A stretch of 64,000 nucleotides of DNA from Arthrobacter sp. CAN_C5. Lineage in GTDB: Bacteria; Actinomycetota; Actinomycetes; Actinomycetales; Micrococcaceae. The position numbers were made by a program, and so were the translations under genes. Below the pieces are notes generated by a model that had not been told where the DNA came from, did no database searches, and saw only the letters and a list, made by a program, of their open reading frames with translations. Where the stretch lies: positions 372,001-436,000 of the forward strand of contig NZ_JAGGMZ010000001.1 in the NCBI RefSeq assembly GCF_017875735.1, read 5' to 3'. Each line of letters opens with the position of its first letter. Position 1 is the stretch's first letter. Shown here one piece after another: positions 26,045 through 35,199 of this stretch.

Positions 26045-26896
26045 TTAGCCCCGGGGTCTCCGGGAGATCATGATATTTCCGGGTGCGTGGTGCAGGATGG
26101 TTTGCGCGGTCGAGCCAACCGCGCCCAGGAAGTTCCCCTGACCCGTCTCGCCCACCACCATTATCCTGGCGGTTGTTGCAGCCTCAAGGAGGGTGCCGGA
26201 GACTGAATGCCCGGTGACCAGCACCGACTCGAGCTCGATGCCGGGCGCGGTCGCCCGGGCGCGGATCGCCGCGTTCGCGAGGATCTGCATGGCCTGCACG
26301 TCAGACCCCGGGTAGGAGTTGTTACGCCCAAAAAGGCGGACGTCGTCGCGAACGTGCAGGAGCTTCAGGGGCGCCTTCCATACGGTGGCCAGCGCGATGG
26401 CGTCGTCCAGCGCGGTGTCACTCTTCGGCGAACCGTCGAGGCCGATCAGCACAGGTCCGGCGGGGTTCGCCTGTGAGCGCACCACCACAACGGGACAATG
26501 AGCGGTTCCTGCCAGCTTGAGACTGACCGATCCGACCAGCAGACCCATGAATCCGCCCAGCCCGCGGCTGCCCACCACCACCAGGTGGGCGGTGCGCGAC
26601 ATCCGGTCCAGGATCGCCGAGGAGACCCCTGAGACAAGGCTCGTTTTCACCTCAAGGTCGGGGGCGAGCTTTTTCGCCTCCGCGAGGGCTTCGGCCACAA
26701 TCGCCTCGGCCGCGTGCCTCAACCCGCTGTCAGCCACGCCTTCCACCGGCCCCAGGTCATCGGTGAACAGCGGCCAGATCCAGCAGTGCACCAGATGCAG
26801 GCTCCGCTCCTCCAGCACCGCCTGCCGGACGGCCCACTCGAGTGCCAGGCGTGCCTGATCTGAACCGTCGTAGCCAACGACGATGCTGTGCTTCAT
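26045..26896 (-). CDS. Universal stress protein, tandem USP domains
   Basis: The 283-residue protein has two UspA folds. Each begins with a beta strand and Asp (IVVGYDGSDQARLALEW; PVLIGLDGSPKSDTALDDA). The first ends in the ATP-binding pattern GSRGLGGFMGLLVGSVS; the second has GETGQGNFLGAVGSTAQ, a divergent version. Tandem USPs are the typical form in mycobacterial DosR regulons. The ATG overlaps the stop of the single-domain USP upstream (ATGA). Probably a cytosolic nucleotide-binding stress protein. Confidence 0.92.
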   Translation of the reverse strand: MKHSIVVGYDGSDQARLALEWAVRQAVLEERSLHLVHCWIWPLFTDDLGPVEGVADSGLRHAAEAIVAEALAEAKKLAPDLEVKTSLVSGVSSAILDRMSRTAHLVVVGSRGLGGFMGLLVGSVSLKLAGTAHCPVVVVRSQANPAGPVLIGLDGSPKSDTALDDAIALATVWKAPLKLLHVRDDVRLFGRNNSYPGSDVQAMQILANAAIRARATAPGIELESVLVTGHSVSGTLLEAATTARIMVVGETGQGNFLGAVGSTAQTILHHAPGNIMISRRPRG

Positions 26897-27345
26897 TCGG
26901 TGCTGCTTCCGCTAGGGGGAGAGTGCTTTTCTGGTCCATGGGCGATCAATACGGGGCAGGTGGCGTGCTCGGCGACCGCCGAGCTCACCGACCCCAGTAA
27001 AAGTCCGACGAACCCGCCGTGCCCCCTGCTGCCCACGATGAGCATCTCGGCGTTCCGGCTTTCGTCAAGAAGGACACCGGCCGCCGGTCCCTGGCGGGTT
27101 TCGGAGGCGATAAACGGTGGCGGTTCGCCGTCGAACGCCTTGTCCAACGCGGTGGACAGGATGGTCCGGGCGACGCTTTGTGGGTCCCACCCCGTGATGG
27201 GGAACTCGTAATAGGTGAATGGTACCTGCCAGGCGGCCACTGCAGTGATGGAGCCGGCGACGGTGGGAACCAGCCGGGCCGCCCATTGCAGCGCGAGAAC
27301 GGACGACGGCGACCCGTCGACGCCGACGACGATGTGGTGCTCCAT
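26893..27345 (-). CDS. Universal stress protein, single domain
   Basis: The 150-residue UspA-fold protein starts HHIVVGVDGSPSSVLALQW. Its ATP-binding loop GSRGHGGFVGLLLGSVS is complete. It is first in a two-gene operon with the tandem USP. A DevR-like dyad lies 72 bp upstream, in the 94-bp gap after the SulP gene. Confidence 0.92.
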   Translation of the reverse strand: MEHHIVVGVDGSPSSVLALQWAARLVPTVAGSITAVAAWQVPFTYYEFPITGWDPQSVARTILSTALDKAFDGEPPPFIASETRQGPAAGVLLDESRNAEMLIVGSRGHGGFVGLLLGSVSSAVAEHATCPVLIAHGPEKHSPPSGSSTE

Positions 27346-27409
27346 GACTGCCCTTCCCGGCCGATGTCAACTGTTTTCCCAGCGTCGTGCGTCCGGGTGG
27401 GCCAGTCCA

Positions 27410-27423
27410 GAGGCTTTGGTCCT
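27410..27423. promoter_or_regulatory. DevR-like box upstream of the USP operon
   Basis: The minus strand reads AGGACCAAAGCCTC, matching 10 of 14 positions of GGGACTWWAGTCCC, with the inner C and G kept. It lies between the SulP stop and the USP start. Confidence 0.45.
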
Positions 27424-27439
27424 GCAACTGTCGGGGAAT

Positions 27440-29101
27440 CTAGGCGGGAGGTGGGACAGCGGCGGGTGTTTCCCGGTTACGGGAGACGTGGCTGCGGGCG
27501 TGCTCGATGGCGGGTTCCAGGGAGGTGAAGAGATGGTTGCGATGTCGGAGGGACTCAAGCACCCCCACCTTGGTGATCAGGCGCAGGTGGTGCTCCTGGA
27601 CCCCCTTCACGAGCACGGTGATGCCGCGCCGTTCAAGTGTAGTGATCAGCTCCGAAATGACTTTCGCCCCGGTCGCGTCAAGGGACTGCAGCTGGGACAT
27701 CCGGATGATGACCACCTCGACATTGTCGATGTCGCTAACCCGTTCCAGGACCCGCTCGGCGGCGGCGAAGAAGAGTGCACCCTCGATGCGGTAGACGGCA
27801 ATCCGCGCGTCACCGTCCTGGGCAGGGCCGGTGATCTCCTCGCGGTGCACCCCGCCGGATTTCACCAGCGCCCGTAGGGCGAAGAACGCTGCTGCCAGCA
27901 CTCCGATGCCCACTGCCTGGATCAGGTCGAAGGAGACGGTGACGACCGCTGTGACGAGGAGGACCACGGTGTCCCCGCGGGTCGACCCGACGACGCTGCG
28001 CAGGGTGGAGAACGAGACCATCCGGACTGCCGTCACCATCAGGACGCCAGCGAGGGCGGCCAACGGTATCCGGGACACTGGCCCCGTTGCGAGGTAGACC
28101 ACGAACAGGAGGATGAGGGCATGGGTGATGGCGGCGAGCCGGGTACGGCCACCCGAGCGGATATTTACGGCGGTCCGGGCGATCGCACCCGTTGCAGGCA
28201 TGCCGCCGAAGAATCCGGACGCTACCGATGCCAAGCCCTGCCCGAAGAGCTCGCGGTCCGCGTCATAGGGGCCGGTGTCGGAGATGGAGGTGGCCACTCG
28301 CGCGGACAGCAGCGACTCGATCGCGGCGAGGATCGCGATGGTGGCGGCCGGTCCCGCCAGCATGACGATGAGTTCCCAGTCCCAGCCGGGCACGGTGGGG
28401 GCGGGGAGGGAATCCGGAAGCGCGCCGATGCGCGCCACCGGCAGGGCGAGCAGTTCCGCCAGGAGGCTGGCCGCGATGATTGCGATGATGGAGCCGGGGA
28501 TGCGGTGGTGGATCCGCGGTGCCACCACCATGACGAGCGCGACGAGCGCGACGAGTGCCGCAGCCGCCAGGAACTCGGCCGTCGACGAGCCGCCGACCGC
28601 CTGCAGCGCGGAGATGGCCGCATTGCTGCTGGGGCCGGCGTCGGCGCCCATGGCGGCGGGTACCTGCTGCAGGAAGATGATGATGGCGATCCCCAGGGTG
28701 AAACCCTCGATGACGGGCCAGGGCAGGAAGGACACCACGCGCCCCAGTTTCACTACCCCGGCGGCGACCACCATCAGCCCGGCCAGGACGCTCACCAGCG
28801 CCAGGGCCTGGATTCCGTGGGTCGTGATGACGGGCCCCAGCACCACGACCATCGCCCCGGTCGGACCGGAAACCTGGACATGCGAACCGCCAAAGATTGC
28901 CGCGACCAGGCCCGCAACGACGGCGGTGATGAGGCCGCTGGCCGCCCCGGCGCCCGAGCTGACGCCGAACGCCAGTGCCAGGGGCAACGCGACAATCCCG
29001 ACTGTGAGGCCGGCAATGAGGTCCCCCTTCCAGGTGCGGGGCAGCTGGGCATAGTCCTTCATTGAGGGAAGCAGGGCGTGGAGTGCCGGGAGGACCCTCA
29101 C
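27440..29101 (-). CDS. SulP family anion transporter with STAS domain
   Basis: The 553-residue protein has the SulP membrane core (WKGDLIAGLTVGIVALPLALAF; SGPTGAMVVVLGPV) with 10 to 12 hydrophobic segments, and a C-terminal STAS domain (VVIIRMSQLQSLDATGAKVI). SulP proteins carry sulfate, bicarbonate or other anions, and the substrate cannot be fixed here. The GTG at 29101 overlaps the stop of the ArsR gene, so both are one operon. Its neighbours are stress proteins, not sulfate assimilation genes. Confidence 0.92.
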   Translation of the reverse strand: MRVLPALHALLPSMKDYAQLPRTWKGDLIAGLTVGIVALPLALAFGVSSGAGAASGLITAVVAGLVAAIFGGSHVQVSGPTGAMVVVLGPVITTHGIQALALVSVLAGLMVVAAGVVKLGRVVSFLPWPVIEGFTLGIAIIIFLQQVPAAMGADAGPSSNAAISALQAVGGSSTAEFLAAAALVALVALVMVVAPRIHHRIPGSIIAIIAASLLAELLALPVARIGALPDSLPAPTVPGWDWELIVMLAGPAATIAILAAIESLLSARVATSISDTGPYDADRELFGQGLASVASGFFGGMPATGAIARTAVNIRSGGRTRLAAITHALILLFVVYLATGPVSRIPLAALAGVLMVTAVRMVSFSTLRSVVGSTRGDTVVLLVTAVVTVSFDLIQAVGIGVLAAAFFALRALVKSGGVHREEITGPAQDGDARIAVYRIEGALFFAAAERVLERVSDIDNVEVVIIRMSQLQSLDATGAKVISELITTLERRGITVLVKGVQEHHLRLITKVGVLESLRHRNHLFTSLEPAIEHARSHVSRNRETPAAVPPPA

Positions 29102-29493
29102 TGGGTGTCTCGGGCAGCGGGTGAAGGGCCGGGGGGAACCGCTGATTCAAGGTTCACCTTGGTCACCTGGAGCATGTTCTCAAGGAGCCCGCGGGCCACC
29201 GCCAGCAACTCCGCCACGAGGGGATCGGCAAGGGTGTAGAACTGCTGGAGTCCCCGGCGGTCTGACGTCACAAGTCGATAGCGCCGCAGGACTGACAGGT
29301 GCTGGGACAGGTGGGAGGCCTCCAGCCCCGTTGCCGAGAGAAGATCGGACACTGACACCTCGGGTGAGGCGGAGAGGAGCTCAAGGACACGGATGCGCAC
29401 CGGATGAGCGAGCCCTTTGAAGAGGTTCGCCTTCACCTCGTAGAGGGGGGCGCGGAAGTCACCGAATCCGGACGGCTGGCGTTTCTGATCCAT
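29098..29493 (-). CDS. ArsR family winged-helix regulator without cysteines
   Basis: The 131-residue protein has the ArsR winged helix: ANLFKGLAHPVRIRVLELLS, then VSVSDLLSATGLEASHLSQHLSVLRRYRLV and GLQQFYTLADP. The ELCVCDL metal-binding motif of classic ArsR is replaced by EVSVSDL, and the protein has no cysteine at all, so metal or arsenic thiol sensing is unlikely. It is translationally coupled to the SulP gene. The ATG at 29493 is chosen; a GTG two codons upstream is possible. A helical tail rich in Leu and Pro follows the wing. Confidence 0.88.
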   Translation of the reverse strand: MDQKRQPSGFGDFRAPLYEVKANLFKGLAHPVRIRVLELLSASPEVSVSDLLSATGLEASHLSQHLSVLRRYRLVTSDRRGLQQFYTLADPLVAELLAVARGLLENMLQVTKVNLESAVPPGPSPAARDTQ

Positions 29494-29521
29494 CGACACA
29501 CTGCCCCATCTAATTGACTGT

Positions 29522-29541
29522 TTGATCATTCTATCATTCAA
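29522..29541. promoter_or_regulatory. Possible operator for the ArsR regulator
   Basis: TTGA-N12-TCAA forms an imperfect dyad (29522-29541), and the minus strand shows GAATGAT twice, 8 bases apart. It lies 29 bp upstream of the arsR start, beside the DevR-like box. AT-rich dyads of this kind are usual for ArsR proteins. Weak evidence. Confidence 0.35.
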
Positions 29542-29544
29542 GAG

Positions 29545-29558
29545 GGGTCGAAGGACTC
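29545..29558. promoter_or_regulatory. DevR-like box between arsR/SulP and the P-type ATPase
   Basis: GGGTCGAAGGACTC matches 9 of 14 consensus positions. Its centre is 82 bp from the ATPase ATG. The leader that follows resembles the one at 32180-32258, where an 11-of-14 box sits at the same distance. Confidence 0.45.
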
Positions 29559-29633
29559 TTTTCTGCGGAAGCTGCGGGTACCACACTGGATGAAGCTGCT
29601 GCGATCCTGCCGTGCTGACGAGAGGTGCACATC

Positions 29634-32099
29634 ATGGAAGCAGGGGAGATGACAGGTCTACGCTCCGGGGGCGCTGCGATGGCCAGCAATCACACAGAAG
29701 ATACCCCGCGTACGGGTCTCTCCTCAGCCGAGGTCACCGTCCGGGTGGAGGCGGGCCTCACCAATAACGTGCCCGATCAGTCAAGCCGCAGTCTCTGGGA
29801 CATCTTCCAGGCCAACGTGCTGACGCTTTTCAACGCCATTGTTGCGGGCAGCTTCCTGCTGTTGCTCTTTCTTGGCCAGTGGCGGGACGCGCTCTTCGGA
29901 TTCGCCGCCGTCGGCAACGCCCTGATCGGCGTCGTGCAGGAATATAAGGCCAAGCGTTCGCTGGATCGCCTGGCCGTCCTCAACGCCCCGCGGGCCCGGG
30001 TGCTCCGGGACCGCCTGGTGCAGGAAATCGACGTCGCGGACGTCGTCAAGGATGACATTCTGGTGCTTCGCGCCGGGGACCAGGTGCCCGCCGACGCGGT
30101 GATCCTCGAGACCAGGGGGCTTGAGATTGACGAGTCGTTGCTCACGGGAGAGTCCGAACCGGTCGACAAGTCCATCGACGACGAGGTGCTGTCCGGCTCC
30201 AGTGTGGTGAGCGGCCAGGGGTGGGCGGTGGTCAACCGGGTGGGCGCCGACTCCTTCTCCAGCCGCCTCACCGCCGAGGCGAAACGCTTCTCGCTGGTCC
30301 ACTCGGAGATCCGGCAGGGCCTCAACCGGGTCCTGCGCTGGATCACCGCGGCGCTGCTGCCCGTGATGGTCATTGTTATCAACGGTCAGATGCAAAGCCA
30401 GGGCGGATGGGAGCAGGCGATCACCACCGGGGGGTGGCGGACAGGAGCCGTGGGCGCCGTCGCCAGCGTCATCGCGATGATTCCACTGGGTTTGGTGCTC
30501 ATGACGAGCGTCGCGTTCGCGGTGGGGGCAGTGCGCCTGACCCGCCAGCAGGTGCTCATCCAGGAGTTGGCAGCGGTCGAGGGTCTGGCCCGGGTGGATG
30601 TTCTCTGCCTCGACAAGACGGGCACACTGACCGAGGGCATCATCGTGTTCGATGCCGTGCACGACGCCGGCACTCTTCCGCAGCAGGGGTGGAAGCCGGT
30701 GCTCGGCTGGTTCGGGGCGGACCCGAACGCCAACGCGACGGCCCGCTGTCTGACGTCGGCCTTCGAGGAGGCCGCCGCGCTGCACCCGACCGGAGTCGTC
30801 CCGTTCTCCTCCGCCCGGAAATGGAGTGCGGTCAGTTTTCCCAGCGGATCACCCCAGGCGGGGACCTGGCTCCTGGGAGCGCCGGAGATGGTGCTCGACC
30901 CTGACACCCCCGGTGCGGGGGCTGCGTTGCAGGCCGCGGCGGGGCTCGCCGGGGCCGGTTTCCGCACTTTGGTTTTGGCCTACTCACCGGCCCCGCCGGT
31001 GGTCCACGGCGATGATGACGCGGCACTGCCGCCTGAGCCGGTGCCGGTGGTTCTGTTGACCTTTCGGGAGCAGGTCCGGGCGGACGCCGCGCAGACCCTC
31101 GCCTACTTCGCAGATGAGGGCGTCGCACTGAGGATCATTTCCGGTGATGACCCCCGCACGGTTGCTGCGGTCGCCAGAGAAGTTGGGGTGGCCACCGGCG
31201 CAGGCTATGACGCCCGGGAGCTTCCGGACGATCCCGAGGAGATGGCCGACGTGATGGATCGCCACACCGTGTTCGGCAGGGTCACGCCCGTCCAGAAAAG
31301 GTCAATGGTCAGGGCGCTGCAGCGACGCGGCCACGTGGTCGCGATGACGGGTGACGGGGTCAACGACGCGCTGGCCCTGAAGGAGGCCGATATCGGCATC
31401 GCCATGGACTCGGCTGCAGCAGCTACCAAGGCCGTCTCGCGGCTCGTACTCCTGGACGGCCGGTTTGACCGGCTACCCGGGGTGGTCGCGGAGGGACGTC
31501 GTGTGATCGCGAACATTGAGCGGGTGTCGATGTTGTTCCTGGCCAAAACCGCCTACGCGGTGATGCTCTCGATCACGTTTGGCCTGCTGCTGTGGGACTT
31601 CCCCTTCCTGCCCCGTCAGCTGTCGGCAACGGACGGCATCACCATCGGTATTCCGGCGTTTTTCCTGGCTCTGATGCCGAACACCCGGCGCTACCACAGC
31701 GGGTTCCTGCGCCGTTCGCTGTCTTTCGCCGTGCCCGCGGGGGCAATTATTTCGCTTGCGGTTCTGGCTATCACCACCTATTCGGTGGTGACAGGCACAG
31801 GCACCCCCGCCGAGGTGCGGACCTCCTCGGCTCTGGTGCTGGCGTTGATTGCGCTGTGGGTGTTGGTTGTCCTCTCCCGCCCGCTGAACCGCTGGCGGGT
31901 GCTGATCATCGTCTCGATGTACACGGCGCTGGGCTGTGTGCTCACCGTGCCTTTCCTCAGTGACTTCTTCGACTTCACGGTGCCCGGGCAGTCGCACCTG
32001 AGGGCGTCCGGCGTCGTCGTCCTCGTCGGCGTGACAGCCATCGAAATCCTGTTCCGGTACCACCGCCGGCGGCTGCACAGTGAAGGGTCGAAGCCATGA
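29634..32099 (+). CDS. P-type cation-translocating ATPase (CtpE-like)
   Basis: The 821-residue membrane pump has TGES in the actuator domain (LLTGESEPV), the phosphorylated Asp D327 in LCLDKTGTLTEG, the hinge MTGDGVNDALALKEADIGIAM, and about 10 membrane segments. It lacks CPC-type heavy-metal motifs and N-terminal metal-binding domains. Overall layout resembles mycobacterial CtpE, a calcium exporter, but ion choice is inference. ATG 29634 has GAGAGG 8 bases upstream; GTG 29625 is an alternative. Its promoter carries a DevR-like box. Confidence 0.92.
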   Translation: MEAGEMTGLRSGGAAMASNHTEDTPRTGLSSAEVTVRVEAGLTNNVPDQSSRSLWDIFQANVLTLFNAIVAGSFLLLLFLGQWRDALFGFAAVGNALIGVVQEYKAKRSLDRLAVLNAPRARVLRDRLVQEIDVADVVKDDILVLRAGDQVPADAVILETRGLEIDESLLTGESEPVDKSIDDEVLSGSSVVSGQGWAVVNRVGADSFSSRLTAEAKRFSLVHSEIRQGLNRVLRWITAALLPVMVIVINGQMQSQGGWEQAITTGGWRTGAVGAVASVIAMIPLGLVLMTSVAFAVGAVRLTRQQVLIQELAAVEGLARVDVLCLDKTGTLTEGIIVFDAVHDAGTLPQQGWKPVLGWFGADPNANATARCLTSAFEEAAALHPTGVVPFSSARKWSAVSFPSGSPQAGTWLLGAPEMVLDPDTPGAGAALQAAAGLAGAGFRTLVLAYSPAPPVVHGDDDAALPPEPVPVVLLTFREQVRADAAQTLAYFADEGVALRIISGDDPRTVAAVAREVGVATGAGYDARELPDDPEEMADVMDRHTVFGRVTPVQKRSMVRALQRRGHVVAMTGDGVNDALALKEADIGIAMDSAAAATKAVSRLVLLDGRFDRLPGVVAEGRRVIANIERVSMLFLAKTAYAVMLSITFGLLLWDFPFLPRQLSATDGITIGIPAFFLALMPNTRRYHSGFLRRSLSFAVPAGAIISLAVLAITTYSVVTGTGTPAEVRTSSALVLALIALWVLVVLSRPLNRWRVLIIVSMYTALGCVLTVPFLSDFFDFTVPGQSHLRASGVVVLVGVTAIEILFRYHRRRLHSEGSKP

Positions 32100-32165
32100 T
32101 GAGCCAACAACATCGAACCTGGTACGGGCGTTGAAGGACATTGCGTCACCTGCTCATGCTGAGGA

Positions 32166-32179
32166 AGGGCCCTAAGACC
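32166..32179. promoter_or_regulatory. DevR-like box upstream of USP-adh-USP operon
   Basis: GGGCCCTAAGACCC matches 11 of 14 positions of GGGACTWWAGTCCC. The centre is 83 bp from the USP ATG. It is among the strongest of the seven sites. Confidence 0.6.
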
Positions 32180-32255
32180 CTAACGCCCGGGGGAACTGCG
32201 GGTGACACTGGGAGGAGCTGCTGCAACCATGCCGCGCTGACCCGGGAGGCACACC

Positions 32256-32714
32256 ATGGACGCATCCACCTCGCCCCGCATCGTCGTCGGAGTTGACGGT
32301 TCCGAACAATCGATCGCCGCGCTGCGCTTCGCGGAGAAGCTCGCGCAACCCTTCGGGGCCGTGATCCAGGCGGTCAGCACCTGGGAATATCCGGCGCAGT
32401 ATGCCGGCTATGTCCCCATGGGGAGCGACAACTTCGAGGAAATTACCGGGAAGCATCTCGATTCAGCCGTGCAATCCGCGTATGGGGAGAACCCGCCGGA
32501 GGGGCTGGAGAAGCATGTCATTTTCTCCCACCCGTCCAAAGGGCTGATCAAGGCGGCGGAGGGTGCAGTGATGCTGGTCCTGGGTCGCCGTGGTCACGGT
32601 ACCTTCAGGGGATTGCTCATGGGCTCAGTCAGCGGCGCCTGCGTGGCGCATGCCAAGTGCCCGGTCCTGGTGGTGGAAGGATCCACCGCAGAGCTGCCCG
32701 AGGACGCCGCGTGA
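32256..32714 (+). CDS. Universal stress protein, single domain
   Basis: The 152-residue UspA-fold protein (RIVVGVDGSEQSIAALRFAEKLA) carries the ATP-loop GRRGHGTFRGLLMGSVS. GGGAGG sits 7 bases before the ATG. It is first in a three-gene operon; its stop overlaps the GTG of the alcohol dehydrogenase. Confidence 0.93.
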   Translation: MDASTSPRIVVGVDGSEQSIAALRFAEKLAQPFGAVIQAVSTWEYPAQYAGYVPMGSDNFEEITGKHLDSAVQSAYGENPPEGLEKHVIFSHPSKGLIKAAEGAVMLVLGRRGHGTFRGLLMGSVSGACVAHAKCPVLVVEGSTAELPEDAA

Positions 32715-33760
32715 GGGCTCTGCAGTACCGCACGGTCGGCGCTGCGCCGGAGCTGGTGGAGATCGCGACGCCCGTGCCCGGTCCAGGAGAGGTATTGCTG
32801 CGGGTCACGGCGGCCGGGGTGTGCCACTCGGACCAGTTCATCATGGACCTGCCCGAAGAGCAGTACATCTACGGACTCCCACTGACCCTGGGGCATGAGG
32901 GTGCCGGTACCGTCGAATCCTGGGGCGAGGGCGTCACCGGTCTGGAGGTCGGGGACGCAATGCTGGTCTACGGTCCGTGGGGCTGCGGCCGCTGTTATAC
33001 CTGCGCCCAGGGGAAGGAAAACTATTGCGAAGTGGCGGCAGCACGGGGCATCCAGCCCCCGGGACTCGGCGCGCCGGGAGCAATGGCTGAGTTTCTCATC
33101 GTCGATGATCCCCGCCACCTGGTGCCGCTCGGCGACCTTGACCCCGTCGCCAGTGTGTCACTCACTGATGCTGGCCTGACGCCGTATCACGCCATCAAAC
33201 AGAGCCTGCCGAAACTGGTTCCCGGTTCGACGGCGGTCGTCATCGGCGTGGGTGGGCTCGGGCATGTGGGGGTCCAGATTCTCCGGGCCATCAGTTCAAC
33301 GACGATCATCGCCATCGACACAGCAGAACAGAAACTGGCGTTGGCGCTCGACGTCGGCGCTGATCACGCGTTGCTGCCGGGCGAGGAGGCCGAGACGCAA
33401 ATCCGTGCCCTGACCGGCGGCAAAGGGGCCACAGTGGTCTTCGACTTCGTCGGCGCCCCCGTCACCACCGGTTTCGCCTCCCGGGTCGTCGCTGTGGGCG
33501 GGGACGTTGCCGTGGTGGGTGTGGGAGTCGGGACGGTCGACGTCGGATTCTTCTCGACCCCCTGGGATGCCGAGGCCCGGGCACCCTACTGGGGATCCCG
33601 GTCCGAACTGATCGAGGTAGTGGAGCTGGCGCGCGCGGGCAGGATTCACGTCGAGTTTGAAAGGTTTCCCCTCTCCGAGGCTCCCTCGGCGTATGAACGC
33701 CTCCGGGCCGGAACCCTGCGTGGCCGCGCGGTCATCGTTCCCGAGGGAAGCACGGAATGA
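32711..33760 (+). CDS. Zinc-dependent alcohol dehydrogenase (MDR family)
   Basis: The 349-residue medium-chain dehydrogenase has catalytic zinc ligands in GVCHSD and GHEGAG. Structural zinc cysteines lie in GCGRCYTCAQGKENYC, and the NAD-binding GVGGLGHVGVQ near residue 180. It is sandwiched between two USP genes with GTGA and ATGA overlaps, so it is made with them. It may recycle NADH by reducing an aldehyde when oxygen is short; the substrate is unknown. Confidence 0.92.
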   Translation: MRALQYRTVGAAPELVEIATPVPGPGEVLLRVTAAGVCHSDQFIMDLPEEQYIYGLPLTLGHEGAGTVESWGEGVTGLEVGDAMLVYGPWGCGRCYTCAQGKENYCEVAAARGIQPPGLGAPGAMAEFLIVDDPRHLVPLGDLDPVASVSLTDAGLTPYHAIKQSLPKLVPGSTAVVIGVGGLGHVGVQILRAISSTTIIAIDTAEQKLALALDVGADHALLPGEEAETQIRALTGGKGATVVFDFVGAPVTTGFASRVVAVGGDVAVVGVGVGTVDVGFFSTPWDAEARAPYWGSRSELIEVVELARAGRIHVEFERFPLSEAPSAYERLRAGTLRGRAVIVPEGSTE

Positions 33761-34614
33761 CCGATTCACGGCCCTCATCCCCGGTCCGTGAGCGTCCAAT
33801 CGTTGTCGCCTTCAGGGACCAGGCCACGGGTCCGGCGATCCTGCGTTGGGCGGTGGCGCGTGGCACGCTCACCGGGCACCATGTGACGGTTCTCCACGCC
33901 ATCCCCGATCCATCGCTGATCCCTCCAGTGGCGGCTGGCGGGACCCCCTATGGGAGCCTGATTGCCGCGGCTCGGCAGACGCTGGATGAGGAGTCGAGGA
34001 AGGTGTGCGCCGACTATCCGGCGGCGCACGTCACCGCGAACGTGCATTCCGGTGACATTGTCGACGCCCTCGTGAGTCTCTCCGCTGACGCCTCCCTCAT
34101 TGTGGTGGGGGCCGATCGGATGGATCAACGGAACGGCGAGTATCTGGGGTCAGTGGGGCAGCAGGTGGTGCTCGGAAGCATCGCGCCGGTGGTTGTCATC
34201 CCCCGGGACGGTCCGGCCGTGCTGCCGGAGGCGGGAGCGGTGGTGGTAGGTGTGGACGGTTCCGAGGAGTCCCTAGCGGCGCTCCGAGCGGCTGCCGTCG
34301 AAGCATCGAGCACGGATCGCGGGCTGGTGGTCGTCACAGCCGTCGAAGGTTCCGCCCCCGACCCGTTCGAGGATGGTAAAACCCAGGAGGTGTTCGCTGG
34401 GGTGCAGGCTGCCCACCCGGGCCTGGTGCTGTCGCAGGTGGTTGACCGTGAGCGGGCGCCGACAGAAGCGCTATCGTTTCACGCGGCCGGTGCGTACCTG
34501 CTGGTAATCGGCAGGCACGGACGTGGGGCACGGCCCGGCATTCTTCTGGGCTCGGTGACGCATACGCTCCTGTTGACTCCGCAGTGCCCCACCCTGGTGG
34601 TCACCCGCCGGTAG
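33757..34614 (+). CDS. Universal stress protein, tandem USP domains
   Basis: This 285-residue protein has two UspA folds. The first is divergent: it starts PIVVAFRDQATGPAILRWA instead of the usual Asp-Gly start, and its loop is GADRMDQRNGEYLGSVGQQ. The second is typical (VVVGVDGSEESLAALRAA; GRHGRGARPGILLGSVTHT). Probably only the second half binds ATP. It is last in the USP-adh-USP operon and convergent with the PPOX gene. Confidence 0.92.
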   Translation: MTDSRPSSPVRERPIVVAFRDQATGPAILRWAVARGTLTGHHVTVLHAIPDPSLIPPVAAGGTPYGSLIAAARQTLDEESRKVCADYPAAHVTANVHSGDIVDALVSLSADASLIVVGADRMDQRNGEYLGSVGQQVVLGSIAPVVVIPRDGPAVLPEAGAVVVGVDGSEESLAALRAAAVEASSTDRGLVVVTAVEGSAPDPFEDGKTQEVFAGVQAAHPGLVLSQVVDRERAPTEALSFHAAGAYLLVIGRHGRGARPGILLGSVTHTLLLTPQCPTLVVTRR

Positions 34615-35064
34615 TCACTCGTCGCTGGCTACCGGTTCCCCGTGCTGGAGTGGAGCGGGGGTAACGGTGAAGCTCCGCCCGGTGATGGAAGCCGGAACGA
34701 TCCGCATGAAACGGTCTTTGCGCCCGGGTTCCCACGCGTGCAGGGGGAGGTGGATGGTCGCGATCAGTTCGGCGGTCAGCTGGATCGTTGACGCATGTCC
34801 CTTGATCACTACGCTCCACGCCCGGGCCCCGTCCGCCATCAAGCCGTCAGCTTCGAACGCAATGGGCGCACCCTCGGCCGCGCGCTGCTTAGCTCCCTCG
34901 GCTGTTCGGAAAACCAGAGTGCCGTGGTCCACCTGGGTGTTGATCGGGAAGATCTCCGGCTGACCGTCAACGCACAGCGCGAGCCGGCCATAGGGGGAAC
35001 CCCTGAGTAACTCCCAGCAGCTGTGGGCGGGCAAAACGGTGGTGGGTGTATCCTCGGAGTCCAT
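34615..35064 (-). CDS. Pyridoxamine 5'-phosphate oxidase-fold (PPOX) flavoprotein
   Basis: The 149-residue split-barrel protein has SPYGRLALCVDGQPEIFPINTQVDHG (about residues 24-49) and SVVIKGHASTIQLTAEL. It is a diverged paralogue of the protein at 22783-23232. It is divergent from devS, with a DevR-like dyad in the shared gap. Cofactor (FMN, F420 or heme) and substrate are not readable. Confidence 0.82.
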   Translation of the reverse strand: MDSEDTPTTVLPAHSCWELLRGSPYGRLALCVDGQPEIFPINTQVDHGTLVFRTAEGAKQRAAEGAPIAFEADGLMADGARAWSVVIKGHASTIQLTAELIATIHLPLHAWEPGRKDRFMRIVPASITGRSFTVTPAPLQHGEPVASDE

Positions 35065-35099
35065 AGCCCGACGGTATGATTCTTCGGCCCGTTCCGCTA

Positions 35100-35113
35100 G
35101 GGCCGGAAGACCT
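35100..35113. promoter_or_regulatory. DevR-like box between PPOX gene and devS
   Basis: GGGCCGGAAGACCT matches 9 of 14 consensus positions with the inner C and G kept. The centre is 93 bp from the devS ATG and 42 bp from the PPOX start. Confidence 0.45.
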
Positions 35114-35199
35114 TATCCGCTGGGTCAGCTTAGGCAGGCGCCTTCACATCCAGCATGCTGACGGATTGAAGGTTCAGGGTTTAACCAGTGGAGCCGCAA

